Shown here: piece by piece, positions 47,184-58,274 of the stretch
Numbering within the stretch: the first letter of the stretch is position 1
How the letters are laid out: the number at the start of each line of letters is the position of its first letter
DNA from: Diplocarpon mali
Taxonomy: Eukaryota > Ascomycota > Leotiomycetes > Helotiales > Drepanopezizaceae
Length of the DNA stretch: 64,000 nt
Direction of reading: 5' to 3'
Assembly: GCA_024741835.1 (NCBI GenBank)
Contig: JAENRP010000138.1
Location: 1-64,000, forward strand
Made by a program: the position numbers and the translations under genes
The notes under the pieces: generated by a model
Told to the model about the DNA's origin: nothing
The model's input: the letters and a program-made list of their open reading frames with translations, nothing else
Database searches by the model: none

Positions 47184-49856
47184 AAATTATATAGTTCAGC
47201 ACTTATTATATCTTTAGGTTAAGAAGCGAATTTCAAGGTAGGCTTAATTATAAATAACCAATTCCCTTCTTTATTATTAAAGAAATCTTATCTAAACCCT
47301 ATTATAAGAGTCCAGTTCTTTTTTAAAATAAGCAAACTATAAGCAAAAGCGCAAAGCCCTAGCATATTAATAATAGTATTATTAGGTAAGGTAATATCTG
47401 CAGCCCAATTTGATCTTTTTATAGCCCTATTAGCTGCTATAAGTACTGCATTAAATAGGCCTATAAATCTGCAACCGCGAATTCGATTGCCTTAGAATTT
47501 TACTACTCCTTCCTAAATGATAAAGAAATTGAGAATCTAAATAGCTCTAGCGGTAAGAGTGTTTTCCTTAAGAATTTTTAATAATACTCGTCTTCTATTA
47601 TTAGAATTAATATTTATCAAAAAGCGCAAATGAAATAGGAGTCCTCTCTTATTAATAGCTAAATTATCTAATTATCGAATAGATTCTTCTCTTTTATCTT
47701 AATCCGTTTTAAAAGTGTCGGCCAAGGTTATATATTAATCTGCGTTGGCCAAGAATTCCTCTTTAGAGATTCCCTTTAATCTTAATTCTTCGGTTAGGAA
47801 GTCGTCAAATTAGAGAATTCCAGAGGCTACTTAGGTTGAAAGGTTACTAATAGCATTTGCATAAGCTAAAAGGAGTTTTTATTACTCTATATCTCCTAAG
47901 GCTGCGTAGGTCGATTTGAAGCTCTTTAATAATATAATAGCTCTACCGTCTTAAGAGAAGTTTATAACTAGTGCTTATTTATCCTTTGTTACAGTAGATA
48001 AAACCATTTGTAAGTTCTTTAAAGGCATATTACTTATAAAAGATAGGTAATATAAATAAGAGAGTTCAATAGGGTATAAGAATTAAAAGGGCATATAAGC
48101 TGCAATAGGTTTACTATATATATATTAAGGAAATTGGACTTTTTATTTATTATTTAAGGAAAGTAATAAGAATATTATAATTAAAGGCTAATATTAAGAA
48201 TGTAAAATAAGTTAAAGCAGGTAAGAATTTAAAGTGATCTTAAAAGATCCATATCTTAAATAATAAAGGAGGCGACCTTGCCGAAAATATAAAAACAAGG
48301 ATTAAAGGAAGGTAAGACAATTGATAGGCTAGGAAATCGTTTAGTATTCCTACTTGCGTTCTTCGGATATTTTAGGAATAATAACTTAAGGTTGCGATTA
48401 GTTAGGTATTTTAATATTCTTTACCCGTAGGACCGGCTTATAGATCAAATTGGAAAAATCTTAGTCTTTATCTAAGGGTTCAAAATTGCTTATATCGCCA
48501 TTAGTTCTTATAGAAGATTCGGAAGTTGTATCAATTTCTAATTCGTCTTCTAAGGGGAATAAGGTCTGGTCGCATTAATAAAAGCGCTTCAGTCGGTTGG
48601 CTGTAAAGGTTCCTTTAATATCGATTCTATTAAGTTCTTAAAGAGAATAGTATCCTTTTTCTTTCTACTCAGATTTAACTTTAAATAGGCTAAGCTATTA
48701 ATAGTCAAGTTTAGTATCTGCTAATATATTAATACTTCTTATAATATCGTAGACTAAGACAAGATCATCTTTCTAAATAGGATGCGTTTTAAGTACTTTA
48801 AAAGCAGCCTATGCTTCTTTAGCTTTTTCCTTATATTATTTCTTTCGCAAGATGATTTCCTTTATATCTATATCTTAAAGCTTAAGTTGTTAGCATCTTA
48901 TTGCTAGCAAATCGGAATAGTTCTAAATTTGACTATAGTCGAATAATCTTTAAATAGGCTATTAGGATTCAAGAGGGAGCTATGCCTCTTTGCTATAGAT
49001 AAGGAAAAATAGTATAACTCCAATTGGTTTATAGATTATCATTTAATAAGCAAAGAGTATTCTATAAAAGTATTTTATCCAATTTTTAAATCCTCTGCAA
49101 GTAACTTTAAATAGCCTATTAAGAATATCGCAATATCCTCGCTTTACTACTCTATTAGCTTTCGAGTTATACGCTAAGATTTGAACCCGTTTGATGCTAT
49201 ATTTTTATAAAAAAGCTTCAACTACTCCTTTATTTTCAAGGCCTCTATCAATAGTTAGTCTGCTAAAAAGTCTATAGTAATAGACTACGTCTTCTTAAAG
49301 GAACTTTATAATAGATTCAAAGTTAGCAGATCTTAAAAGTCGTCCTTTAGGCCATCCTAATAGGTCTTCCTTTATTAGAATAAAATATATAATCCTATTT
49401 TCGATTATTAATACTTATATAATATTAAGATTGACTTTATAAAAAAGGCCTAATAGCCAGGTTAGGAATAGGAGATTCTCTTTATAACCAGGTTTTCATT
49501 TCTAATAAGGGACGCAACTTTTCATAAAGGCTTTATAGTCCTTAAAAGAACCTTTCCAAAAGAATTTCCTTAAGAGTCAGTGGTAGGTAGACTTAGCTCC
49601 TTAATAGCCAGTTTCCTTATAAATATCTTAGATAGCCTTAGCCCTTAGTTTTTCATTATCTAAGCAAAGTCGTATAAGGAATGAGTTATTGCTCCTTTTA
49701 AATAATTATCTTTCTTATATTAGATAAATCAGAGCTTTAGCTTTGAATTTCTAAAAATCTTTAAAAGCAACTATCTTTAGTCATTTAAGCGTGATTAAAA
49801 ATTTTGCGATTTCTTCAAAGTCACTTAAGTAGTCAGGTGATAAAATTCTCTTACTT

Positions 49857-49881
49857 AACTCGCAGGCTAGGCTCGCGAGTC
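49857..49881. repeat. Palindromic motif copy in A2 integrase region
   Basis: Orthologous to 1731-1755; differs by transitions in the left arm only. Confidence 0.88.
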
Positions 49882-51823
49882 GAGTCCCTTTAAGGCGATA
49901 TATTAATAGATAACTAACTTCGTTCTTTACCTACTTATTAATATCTATTTCGTCTTCTTTAATCAAATCAGAGGGGTAGAGACGAGTTCTTCTTAAAAGG
50001 CCGTCGGCGGTAGTATTTTTCATTCCTAGAATATATTTGACTTCAAAGTCTATTAGTCTTATTTAAGTAATCCATTTTATTAGCAAGGCTTTAGGTAGGT
50101 CGCTTGCAGCTCTATTCAGTTATTCTATTAGTACTTTAGCATCGGTTTTAAAGATAAAGTAAGTACTATAGAGGTCGCTTCTCATCTTTTTTATTACTTT
50201 TAAAGCTCCTTTGCATTCTCGTTTAATAGCATTATACTTTATCTCTACTAGATTCTAAAGACCACTTTTAAAGCAAGCTAGATATCTTTTCTATTAGCTA
50301 TTAGCTTATTAAAGGATAGTACCCCATCTAATTAAGCTTGTATTAACTATTAGTATTATTAGCCTAGCGTCGGCTCCATAGTCTATTTTGATCAGATATA
50401 GCGCTTTAAGTAACGCTTGCTTTAGTTGTTTTATAGCCTCCATTTAAGGTTCCTCCTACTGAAACTCAGCCCCTTTTTAAAATAAGGCGTAAATAGGCGC
50501 TGCCTTTTTAGCGAAATCCTTAATCTAAATGCGATAGTATACTATAATGCTAATAAACGCGCAAGCTTCTGCTATATTATTACACCTCTTCTATTTATCG
50601 ATTTTAAATACTTTAGCCCTTTAAGGACTTCGGCTATTAGAATCAGTAATAAAACTAATAATTTCTATTAATAGAAGATAGTATTATAACTTCAGACCAA
50701 CTATTGCTCCTACCCTTTCGAATTGTATAAGCACCTAGTCTAGGTTTTAAATATATTCTATTATAAATTATTGTATGCTAAAAAGAACTTCTTTATAATT
50801 ATAGAATGATCTTAATCCTTTTACTCTTATATCGTCTATATAAGGGAGCGCAATATTAGGTATATAATCTACTAGTATCTTATAGATTACTTAAACAAAT
50901 TGAGCGATCGAGTTTATAGCCCTTTAAAGTAATCTTATCATTTAAAGTAACTTAAGAGGGGTTTGAATTGCTATTATATCTCTTGATTTAACATTAAGAA
51001 TAAATTGGTTGTATCTAAAGAAGAAGTTAATAAGAGAGCTATAGGTTAATCCTGCGAATTTATTTAAGAACTTATCTATATTCGGAGGAACGTTGGCGTC
51101 TTTAACAGTTACTTAGTTCATCTCTACTACTGCTATTATTAATCTATAAGTTCCTTTCTCTTTCTTAGCAACTAGGAACCATTTGTTCCTATAAGGGCTA
51201 TTATAGAACTTGAGAACTCCTTGCTTCAGCCTATCCTTTAATATTTCGATTACCTTTTCTTAAAGAGCTTTAGGGACCTCGAATGTTTTCTCTTGCTAGG
51301 CTTTATAAGGTATTATCTTAATCTTAATATAAGGCGTGACCTCTTCTTAAATCTGGCCAAGTTCTATCTAATCAAAAGCTAAGGCGTCCTTTCGATTTAT
51401 TAAGGTTTTATAAAGTAGTTCGCGTTCTTATTCTATTAAGTCATTTCCAATTTTTAGTATATTGAAACGTTCTTTTATTAGCTGATATCCGATGGGTTTA
51501 TTAGAAAATCTGCCTATAATAAACTTATCGAATTTGCCACCCGGCTTTAGAGGTCGAAGCTTCTTATCTTATTCAAACCAATTGTCCAGTCCTCTAGGCT
51601 TCAAGCTATTAGAGATTCCCTAATCTATCAGTTGTACTTTATCGGCCTTGCTTTTATATATAGTTCGAATATTAGCTAATACTATGCTTCTCTACTTCTT
51701 TCCTTTTTTATTAAATCTTATAAAACGGTCCGAATTTTCCTTTTTAAAAACAAATAAAAGATTTTCTAAGTCGTTAATTTAAAGTATATAGATAGAAATG
51801 TTATTAGTAATTTTATTATTTTT

Positions 51824-51848
51824 CACTCGTAGGTCTGGCTTATAAGTG
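51824..51848. repeat. Palindromic motif copy in A2 PR-RT linker (first)
   Basis: Orthologous to 3698-3722. Confidence 0.75.
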
Positions 51849-51985
51849 GTTTTTAGGTTTTTTAAAATAATTAGTGAATTATCGAAATTTATAAAACGAA
51901 CTCTCTTTTCTACCTTATTTTTCTTTTTTCTTAATTGTTAAGCTAATAAAACGCCGATTGTACCATTTTTCAAAATTCCAGATTT

Positions 51986-52010
51986 GACTCTTAGTCTAAG
52001 ACCGCAAGTT
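51986..52010. repeat. Palindromic motif copy in A2 PR-RT linker (second)
   Basis: Orthologous to 3860-3884; begins gactctta here, one step closer to the palindrome than the A1 copy. Confidence 0.76.
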
Positions 52011-53395
52011 AAATCGCTATTATTCAAAATTGGCAAACTTACCTTTCTTTTGCTATAACTCCTCGCTAGGTGCCTTCCTTTATTAGTATTAAGCCTAGCC
52101 CTTATGCTAGCTAATCGTTTCTTAAAACCTTATTCTAGAATTCGGCTATATCTCTTGCAATAACCATTTGTCCTTCTAAGGATCGATCTATATTCTAAAG
52201 GCTAGCTTTTATAAGCTTATCTCTAAGATAATTAAATGTTAGCTGAGATTTTAAAATAAAGGGCATTCTTAAAAGAATGTCATTTAAGGAATTCTCTATT
52301 ACTAAAAAGTTAATATAATTAATAATTCCTTTAACTTTAACCTTTACGTTTTTCACCTATCTATCAAAATTGTATTTCAATCTAAAGATAGTCGAATAAA
52401 TAAGGAGTCGATCGCTAACGATTGTTAATTAAGCCATTTCTGCCACTTTTCTAATTATTATATTAACTTTTAAACTACAATCGATCAAAGCCTTTGCTTT
52501 AACTAATTCTTTTATAAAATAAACAATAATAGGGCTTTTTATTACAATTGCTAAACAATTTCAATTAATATTCTAAGATATTAAAGCTATTGCTATAATA
52601 TTATAGTACCTTTAGATTCCTTTATCTTCTGCAATCTAAAGACATTTGATTAAGGCTAAGTGCTTCTTAAAGTTCTTTTGCATTACAATTTCCATTTCCT
52701 TATTATTATTCAAATCTTTAAAGGTAACTAGGATATGCTTTCCTAGTACTTTATCAAAGTGTTTAATCAAACCAAATAGGTCTTTAAATGTAAAGTTAAT
52801 TTGCTAAGCTATAATATTCTCTATAGCTTTCTCTATTGCGATTAAACTAGCGTATTTATTAATAAATTTCTCCTATTTTAATATCTATCTCTTTCGCTTA
52901 AGGTCAAGGGTCTATATAATAACTTCAAATTCTTAATCTTTAAGCTTAGAGCCATCTTTATCTATTATATCTCTAATCAATTCGTCTGCTATATCGGCTT
53001 CATCCTTATCTACTATAGTTCTAGACTATTAAGTGTCTTTTAGCATTTGGACTCTATATTAAGATTCCTAAGTTATACGCGCTAATTTCTAGACTTTAGC
53101 TAATTTTATTAATATTAATAGAATGGAAGATCTAAAAGGACACTGAGAATTCTAAGGGTTCCTAAATATAAAAGTAGTATTAATATCAGCTGAAATATTA
53201 TTATTAACCTATCCTAAGACGGAAATGCCTTTAACTTTTATAGCTATTTAATCAAAAGCTAAGTCCTTAAGAACTCCCTTAGGTAAATTGCTAATTAGAC
53301 CTATATATATATAAGTTGGAATTTTAGCATTTATATCTATAATACGCTATCATTCGACCAAATTCTCGTCCTATTTTATACTATATATTATCATT

Positions 53396-54876
53396 CGAAT
53401 AGTCTATAACCATAAGCGATTCTAGTGCTTTTTAATAGGGATAGCTTTTAGCCTAGGATCCTTAATGCAAAGCATCTTATACTTATTAATATATATGACC
53501 TTAGTGTTAATAAAATAAAGGAAAAGAGGGCAATCGTTGCAATACTTATATAAAGCGCAGTTAGGTTCTTCATTATTACAAAAGTTGCAGGTTAGTCGTC
53601 TTCTATTGCCATTCCCTTAGTACCTTATAGCATTAATATTAGTAGAGTGCTAGTTAGGATTAATTTCTCCTTCTTTAATCAACTATTAAGTTCTTATATT
53701 AGCAGGTTATTTCGAATGACAAGAAGCAGGAGTCTGGTAATAGGAACTACTATATTAGCTTATAGTAGCCGAGTTTTACCTATTACTAAATTGGGGAATA
53801 TGCTATTTTTCCTATAAAAGATCATTAATCCTAGTTTCTAAGCTCTAGATTCAAAGTTCTATAAATTAGGTCTTAAGTTCCTTAATTCTAAGGTTGGATT
53901 TTACTCTTAAGTCGGGCTTGCAAGTGAAAGGTATGACTACTAGGTTCTTCTTTACCTCTTTTATAACTTCTAAAGCCTTTAAGTATTCTTGGACTAGGCT
54001 CTTAAGGTCTTTAGTATAAGAGGGAGTAGGGGCTTTTTCCTACTCTATAGTATTAATAGTTCTTTTACTAAGATCTGATTTTAAAGCAAAGGCCGCGAAT
54101 TCCTTAAATAAGGCGAAGGTTATAAGGTCTTGCTTATCGATCTTAAAATGCTTAATAATCTTATTTCAAAGTCCAGTAGGTAATCTAAGTAAGAAAAGGC
54201 AGCCTCTTTCAACTTCGCTAAGTATTTTCTAGCTAATTAAGGTGTTCGATATATAAGTAAAAGTCCGATAGTAGTTCTTAAGTTCCTTAAGAGTATAAGT
54301 GATTAGAATAAATTCCTTTAAGAAAGCTAGGGTATTGCGAATCTGCTATCTATCAAATTCGCGAAATTCAGATTTAAGGGCCTTAATAAAGAGTTCCTAT
54401 AAACTATAAGTTTTCTATTTAAGGAAGGACTTGATAATATCCTTACTTATATAATTATAGTAGCAAGGAAGTCGAGAAATCATATCCTCTTATATAATAC
54501 CAAAATCGTAATAAGTTTCCTTATATTACTTAAGGAAATTAGTAATATTGGCGCCTATAAAGTAAGGAGCACTAAGGGAACTAGGAAGGGGAAAGTGATT
54601 AGTAATAGCCTTAAATGCGGCTATTATCGTTTCATATTAACCGTCCGAGTTGATAGAATCCATAGGAGGCAAAGGGGAAGCTTTGATATTGCAAGATTGA
54701 TTGCTAAGAGGAGTACTTCGAAATTCAAAAGGGCTTAAAGAACGTTCAGAATCCGAGTCAATCTTAAAGTGACTAAGACGAGTTTAAAAAGATTTAAATA
54801 AAGGGTTAATAAAAAGTTTAAAATTGTTATTATTTTTAGTGTTTTCTAGTATTAATATTAAAAAAGTAGGTAGTAG
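53396..54876 (-). pseudogene. A2 gag
   Basis: Collinear with A1 gag. The Cys cluster at 53530-53591 keeps C-x2-C-x6-C-x5-C-x2-C, with only conservative changes around it (N-N-E-E-P-N-C). No intact frame. Confidence 0.7.
53902..53926. repeat. Palindromic motif copy in A2 gag
   Basis: Orthologous to 5776-5800, with independent decay of core and right arm. Confidence 0.72.
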
Positions 54877-54910
54877 TCCTAAGTTATTTAAAGATGTCTT
54901 TTTATCCTCT

Positions 54911-54935
54911 TACTCGTAGGCTAGGCCTAAGAGTA
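54911..54935. repeat. Palindromic motif copy near the A2 gag start
   Basis: Orthologous to 6785-6809. Confidence 0.72.
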
Positions 54936-55606
54936 GAATTCCAGATTCTATTAAAAGTTTAATCCGAGTTTACTAAGAGATTTTAAATAGGTGCTAAATA
55001 GCCAATAGGAGCGTTGCAACTAATCGCAATAAGATAAGGTTTACCTAATCTAAGACTAATTTCTAAGATAAGGTTTATATTTAAGATTCTTCTTAGCCTT
55101 TAAGCCAATTCCTATTAGTCTTTAAAATAAAGGGGTCTCTAGAGACGATTCTAAGGCAATTTTTAAAGTTCTATTAAGCCGAGGCGGCTGAATTATCAGA
55201 TTCGGATTTCTAAAGATTCTAAGGAGGCACTTCCTATTGGAGTTTGCGCTTGGTATTACTCGAGTACTCGAAACCACCGCTGTTTAAGATTGCTATTATA
55301 GGGTTCGTCAAACTTTTCATACCGAAAAGCCGAAAATTCCGAGAATCTCAGAGTTAAGGAAGAAAATAGGGGTTTTCAAAGCAGAGCCGAAAAGGGAAAA
55401 TCTAAGGTTGTTAATAGTTGCTAAACGAAAATCGATAATTCTAAGTAACTGGGCGATTAAGGATAAGGGTTTTGAAGTTAATCAAAATGCTATAAGTGTT
55501 TCAAAGACGTATTTCAAAGGCCAGTCTCTTATCTACGAACCAAGAGATCGATAAGGTCGTATAAGGACGGAAATCTTAAGAAATCGGTCCCTGCGTAGAT
55601 CACTAA

Positions 55607-55851
55607 TATAAAACTGAAAGGAGATAACACAAGAATAGGCCCAAGGGAAGACCTAAAAACAAAAGGAGGAAGCACTATAAGCAGGCTCTCTTAGACAAGA
55701 TATTAAGAACAAGTCCCAAATATAGGGTATATTTAATACTATAGCGACACGCGCTATCTCTATATACAGAAGGTGGCCCTTTTATCCTCCTACCGGCCTG
55801 CGCCGATCATATGATATATATCATAAGACCTATCCATCTCAGGTCTCTATA
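55607..55851 (-). repeat. A2 5' LTR
   Basis: 245 bp. The outer end is followed by ctat, matching the four bases before the other LTR at 40013-40016. Confidence 0.9.
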
Positions 55852-55855
55852 CTAT

Positions 55856-57780
55856 TCCTATTATCTGCAAACTACCTAAAGTATAAAACAACTTTAATAT
55901 TATTATCTCTTTAATTAAAGTACCTATAGTAAAGGATATTCCTAAAATAGGTATAAGTAATAATAAGCCTCTACTATTAAAAAGCAGTTCCTTAGATAAT
56001 AAGCCTATAGAACCTATAGCCAAACCTCCGTCTTTAAAGAGGAATAGAAACCTAGAACTAAAAGATACCTTAGATAAATAAGAGTCTAAGTATATCTAAG
56101 CTATAATAGCATATAGGATTTATAAGCTTGAACTTTAATAGAGCTTTAATAAAGATAATGCGTTCCTAGCCGCTAAGAGGATAATGAAAATCTCTCTTTT
56201 AAAGACGTATAATAAAGCTATTAACGATCTAGAGAATAGAATAGTATAGAGTAAGGCAATCTAAGAGGAGATAAGCTCTCTTATTATAAATAGTATATAA
56301 ATAAAGGAATTAACGCTAAAGGATATAAACCTAGTATTAATAAAGTGGGTCTTTATAATTAAGATATATATAAATAGAACCTTAAAGTGTTATAAGGCAA
56401 GGCTTATAGCTAAGGGCTTCTCTTAGCAGTATAAAGAAGACTACTTTAATACATTCGCGCTAATAGTTTATATAAATACCCTTTGCATATTTATAGTAAT
56501 AGTAGCTGCTAAGGACCTTAAATGCAGATAGTATAATATTAAAAATGCATTTACTAAAGCGATTATAAAGGAACGGATTTTTCTCTTTTAACCTAATAGT
56601 ATTCCTATACGCGCTAGCCACTCTCTCTATATACTTTGCAGTATCTATAGGCTTAAACAATCAGCTTATAATTAAAACCTCTTATATAGCTCTACTTTAA
56701 TAGAAATAGGATTCGTTTAAAGCCTAGCTAACCCTTATCTATTTACCTATATTAAGCGTAGAATCAAGTTACTATTATATATTAATAATATTATTATAAC
56801 TGCAAAGATAACTACTTAATTAAATTAAATCTTTATAATAATTCGAAAACATTTTAATACTAAGGATCTAAGGGGAATTCATAAGATCCTTAGTATCTGC
56901 GTTATAAGGAACCGCTCCACTTAAGAACTCTAGTTAAACTAAGAGCAGTATATTAAAAAGATCCTAGATCAAATAGGACTCTTTGCTTATACTCCCAACT
57001 TTAAGCCAAAGCGTACTCTAATCGAAGGAAAGTATAATAAGTTAAAGCCTATTAATGAAAATGAGTAGAGAGGAGATTTAAAGAAGTACTAATAGGATAT
57101 TAAAGCGATTATATATACTATAGTATATATAAGACCAGATATCGCCTTTATTATTAAGCAACTTAATCAGAACTTAAAGGATCTAACAATTTGATATAAA
57201 AATGCAATCAAGCGACTTAAAAGGTACCTTCGATCGATAATTATATAAAAGGTAAGGTATAGACTAACGAAATATATAAGCGCAAAGCTTAAGGTATATA
57301 CTGATTCTAATTAAGCAAATATAAAAGGTTGAAAAAGTATATCTAAAAGCATAGTAGTACTATATAGTAGACCTATATTATAAGGAAGTAGGAAGTAGAA
57401 ATCAATAGCTATTGCAAGCACTAAGGCCGAATATATATTAATATTATTAAATTATAAGCAAGGATTATAGATCGCCTAAGTTCTAAAAGATATAGGTTTT
57501 ATTAAGTATATTAGATAAGATAGGAACTATATTAATCTTTAAGTAGATAATATAAGAGCGATTGCACTTATAAAGAATCTACACTTATATAAGCGATTGA
57601 AATATATCGATATTACTTACCACTTTATCTGCGACCTTATTATAAAGAATAAGTTATTAATCACCTATATCCTAACTAATTAAATAGTAATAGATAGATT
57701 TATAAAGCTATTAGAGATAGTTGCAAAGTTCAAAGCATTTAAAGATATGCTAGGATTATAAAAGATAATAAGGGCTTAGT
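55856..57780 (+). pseudogene. E reverse transcriptase and RNase H (copia)
   Basis: Continuation of E after A2. RT opens with W-V-F-T-I-K near 56346, then K-A-R-L-I-A-K-G-F near 56397-56425. The catalytic box near 56780-56800 reads YINNIIIT where copia elements have YVDD. RNase H includes VYTDSN near 57295-57310 and S-T-K-A-E-Y-I near 57417-57437, ending with a K-Y-I-D-I-T-Y-H-F-I segment near 57600-57630. Stops are TAG/TAA throughout. Confidence 0.92.
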
Positions 57781-57792
57781 AGGCTTAAGGAC

Positions 57793-57942
57793 GACTCCTA
57801 GGCCTACCTTATAAGTTAGGTCATATAGTCTTATAAAGGAAAGTTTTTAAATCGACTCCTAGGCCTGGACCGCGAGTCAAGTCACGTAGTCTTATAAAGG
57901 AACGCTTTTAGAAATTTGACTCCTAGTCCTACCTTATAAGTA
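57793..57942 (+). repeat. Three-copy tandem repeat carrying the palindromic motif in the E 3' tail
   Basis: Motif copies at 57793-57817, 57854-57878 and 57918-57942 (spacing 61 and 64 nt). Between them the spacers also repeat (gtcayrtagtcttataaagg shared). The middle copy has a nearly intact right arm, ccgcgagtc. The tract is downstream of the RNase H frame and spacing is not in multiples of three. Confidence 0.85.
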
Positions 57943-58079
57943 GGATTAGTGATTTTAATAGAAGTTGCTATTAATTGATTGTTTTTAATTTAAAGAGATA
58001 CTTAAAAGTTAGATTAGCGCAAAAGGATAGTTGTTATTTTCCTAACTGTAGGTCAATCGGAGTAAGGTCTAAGTAAGGG

Positions 58080-58274
58080 TATTAAGATAGGTAATATAGC
58101 TATTACTCTAATATATTATTATATAACGCTACTGCTTAGTCAGTAGGATATTAATATATATATAACTATAAGGAAGAAAAGGGTAACCTTCCCCCCTTAA
58201 CTCTTACTAATATATCGACTATCGACCTTTAAAAGCCTCCTTTACCTACTGCGCCGACTCACTTAAGCTTAATA
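58080..58274 (+). repeat. E 3' LTR
   Basis: 195 bp matching the 5' LTR, preceded by a purine-rich tract (about 58060-58079, ggagtaaggtctaagtaaggg). Followed by aatat, the target duplicate. Confidence 0.92.

Larger units (their letters stand above)
44695..48065 (-). pseudogene. ORF X1 of element A2, paralogue of X2
   Basis: A second long minus-strand frame (about 1,100 codons) directly downstream of pol. Near its start (about 47960-47890) it reads N-F-S-x-D-G-R-A-I-x-L-L...S-T-Y-A-A-L-G-D-I-E, matching the start of X2. Further matches are an R-I-R-G-C-R-F-I-G-L-F block (X2: S-I-R-G-R-K-F-I-R-F-L), V-S-L-G-A-A-K-F-R-A-D-P-K-A-L-K (about 46230-46290) and V-E-I-Y-L-Y-H-F (about 46060-46085). Two RIP-free open pieces lie at 46549-46746 and 46787-46978. 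The stops fit Trp/Gln. X1 carries three palindromic motifs. No known family is recognised; a tandem duplication inside the element is the simplest origin. Confidence 0.7.
48256..52826 (-). pseudogene. A2 pol (PR-RT-RNase H-IN)
   Basis: Collinear with A1 pol at offset 48126. YIDD is intact at 50831-50842, the protease D region is near 52480, and the integrase zinc region is at about 49510-49620. It is slightly less mutated than A1: many CpG and CpA sites kept here are TpG/TpA in A1. Still broken by TAG/TAA stops. Confidence 0.9.
40017..55851 (-). mobile_element. Family A giant LTR element, copy A2 (about 15.8 kb)
   Basis: A complete minus-strand element of 15,835 bp, including a 116-N gap. 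LTRs lie at 40017-40262 and 55607-55851, flanked by ctat (40013-40016 and 55852-55855) within the E pol frame, which resumes after it. The order from right to left is 5' LTR, gag, pol, then two long related frames X1 and X2, then 3' LTR. Ordinary gypsy elements of fungi are 5-8 kb, so half of A2 is extra coding-like sequence in the place where retroviruses keep env. The single pair of LTRs and the target duplicate argue that X1 and X2 belong to A. Confidence 0.9.
36251..58274 (+). mobile_element. Family E copia element (interrupted by A2)
   Basis: A plus-strand Ty1/copia element with 195-bp LTRs at 36251-36445 and 58080-58274. It has target duplicate aatat (36246-36250 and 58275-58279) inside D2. 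Its own sequence is 36251-40016 plus 55852 (or 55856)-58274, about 6.2 kb, with A2 inserted between integrase and RT. Domain order is gag, protease, motif array, pre-integrase and integrase, RT, RNase H. It is the only E copy here and is extensively RIP-damaged. Confidence 0.94.
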
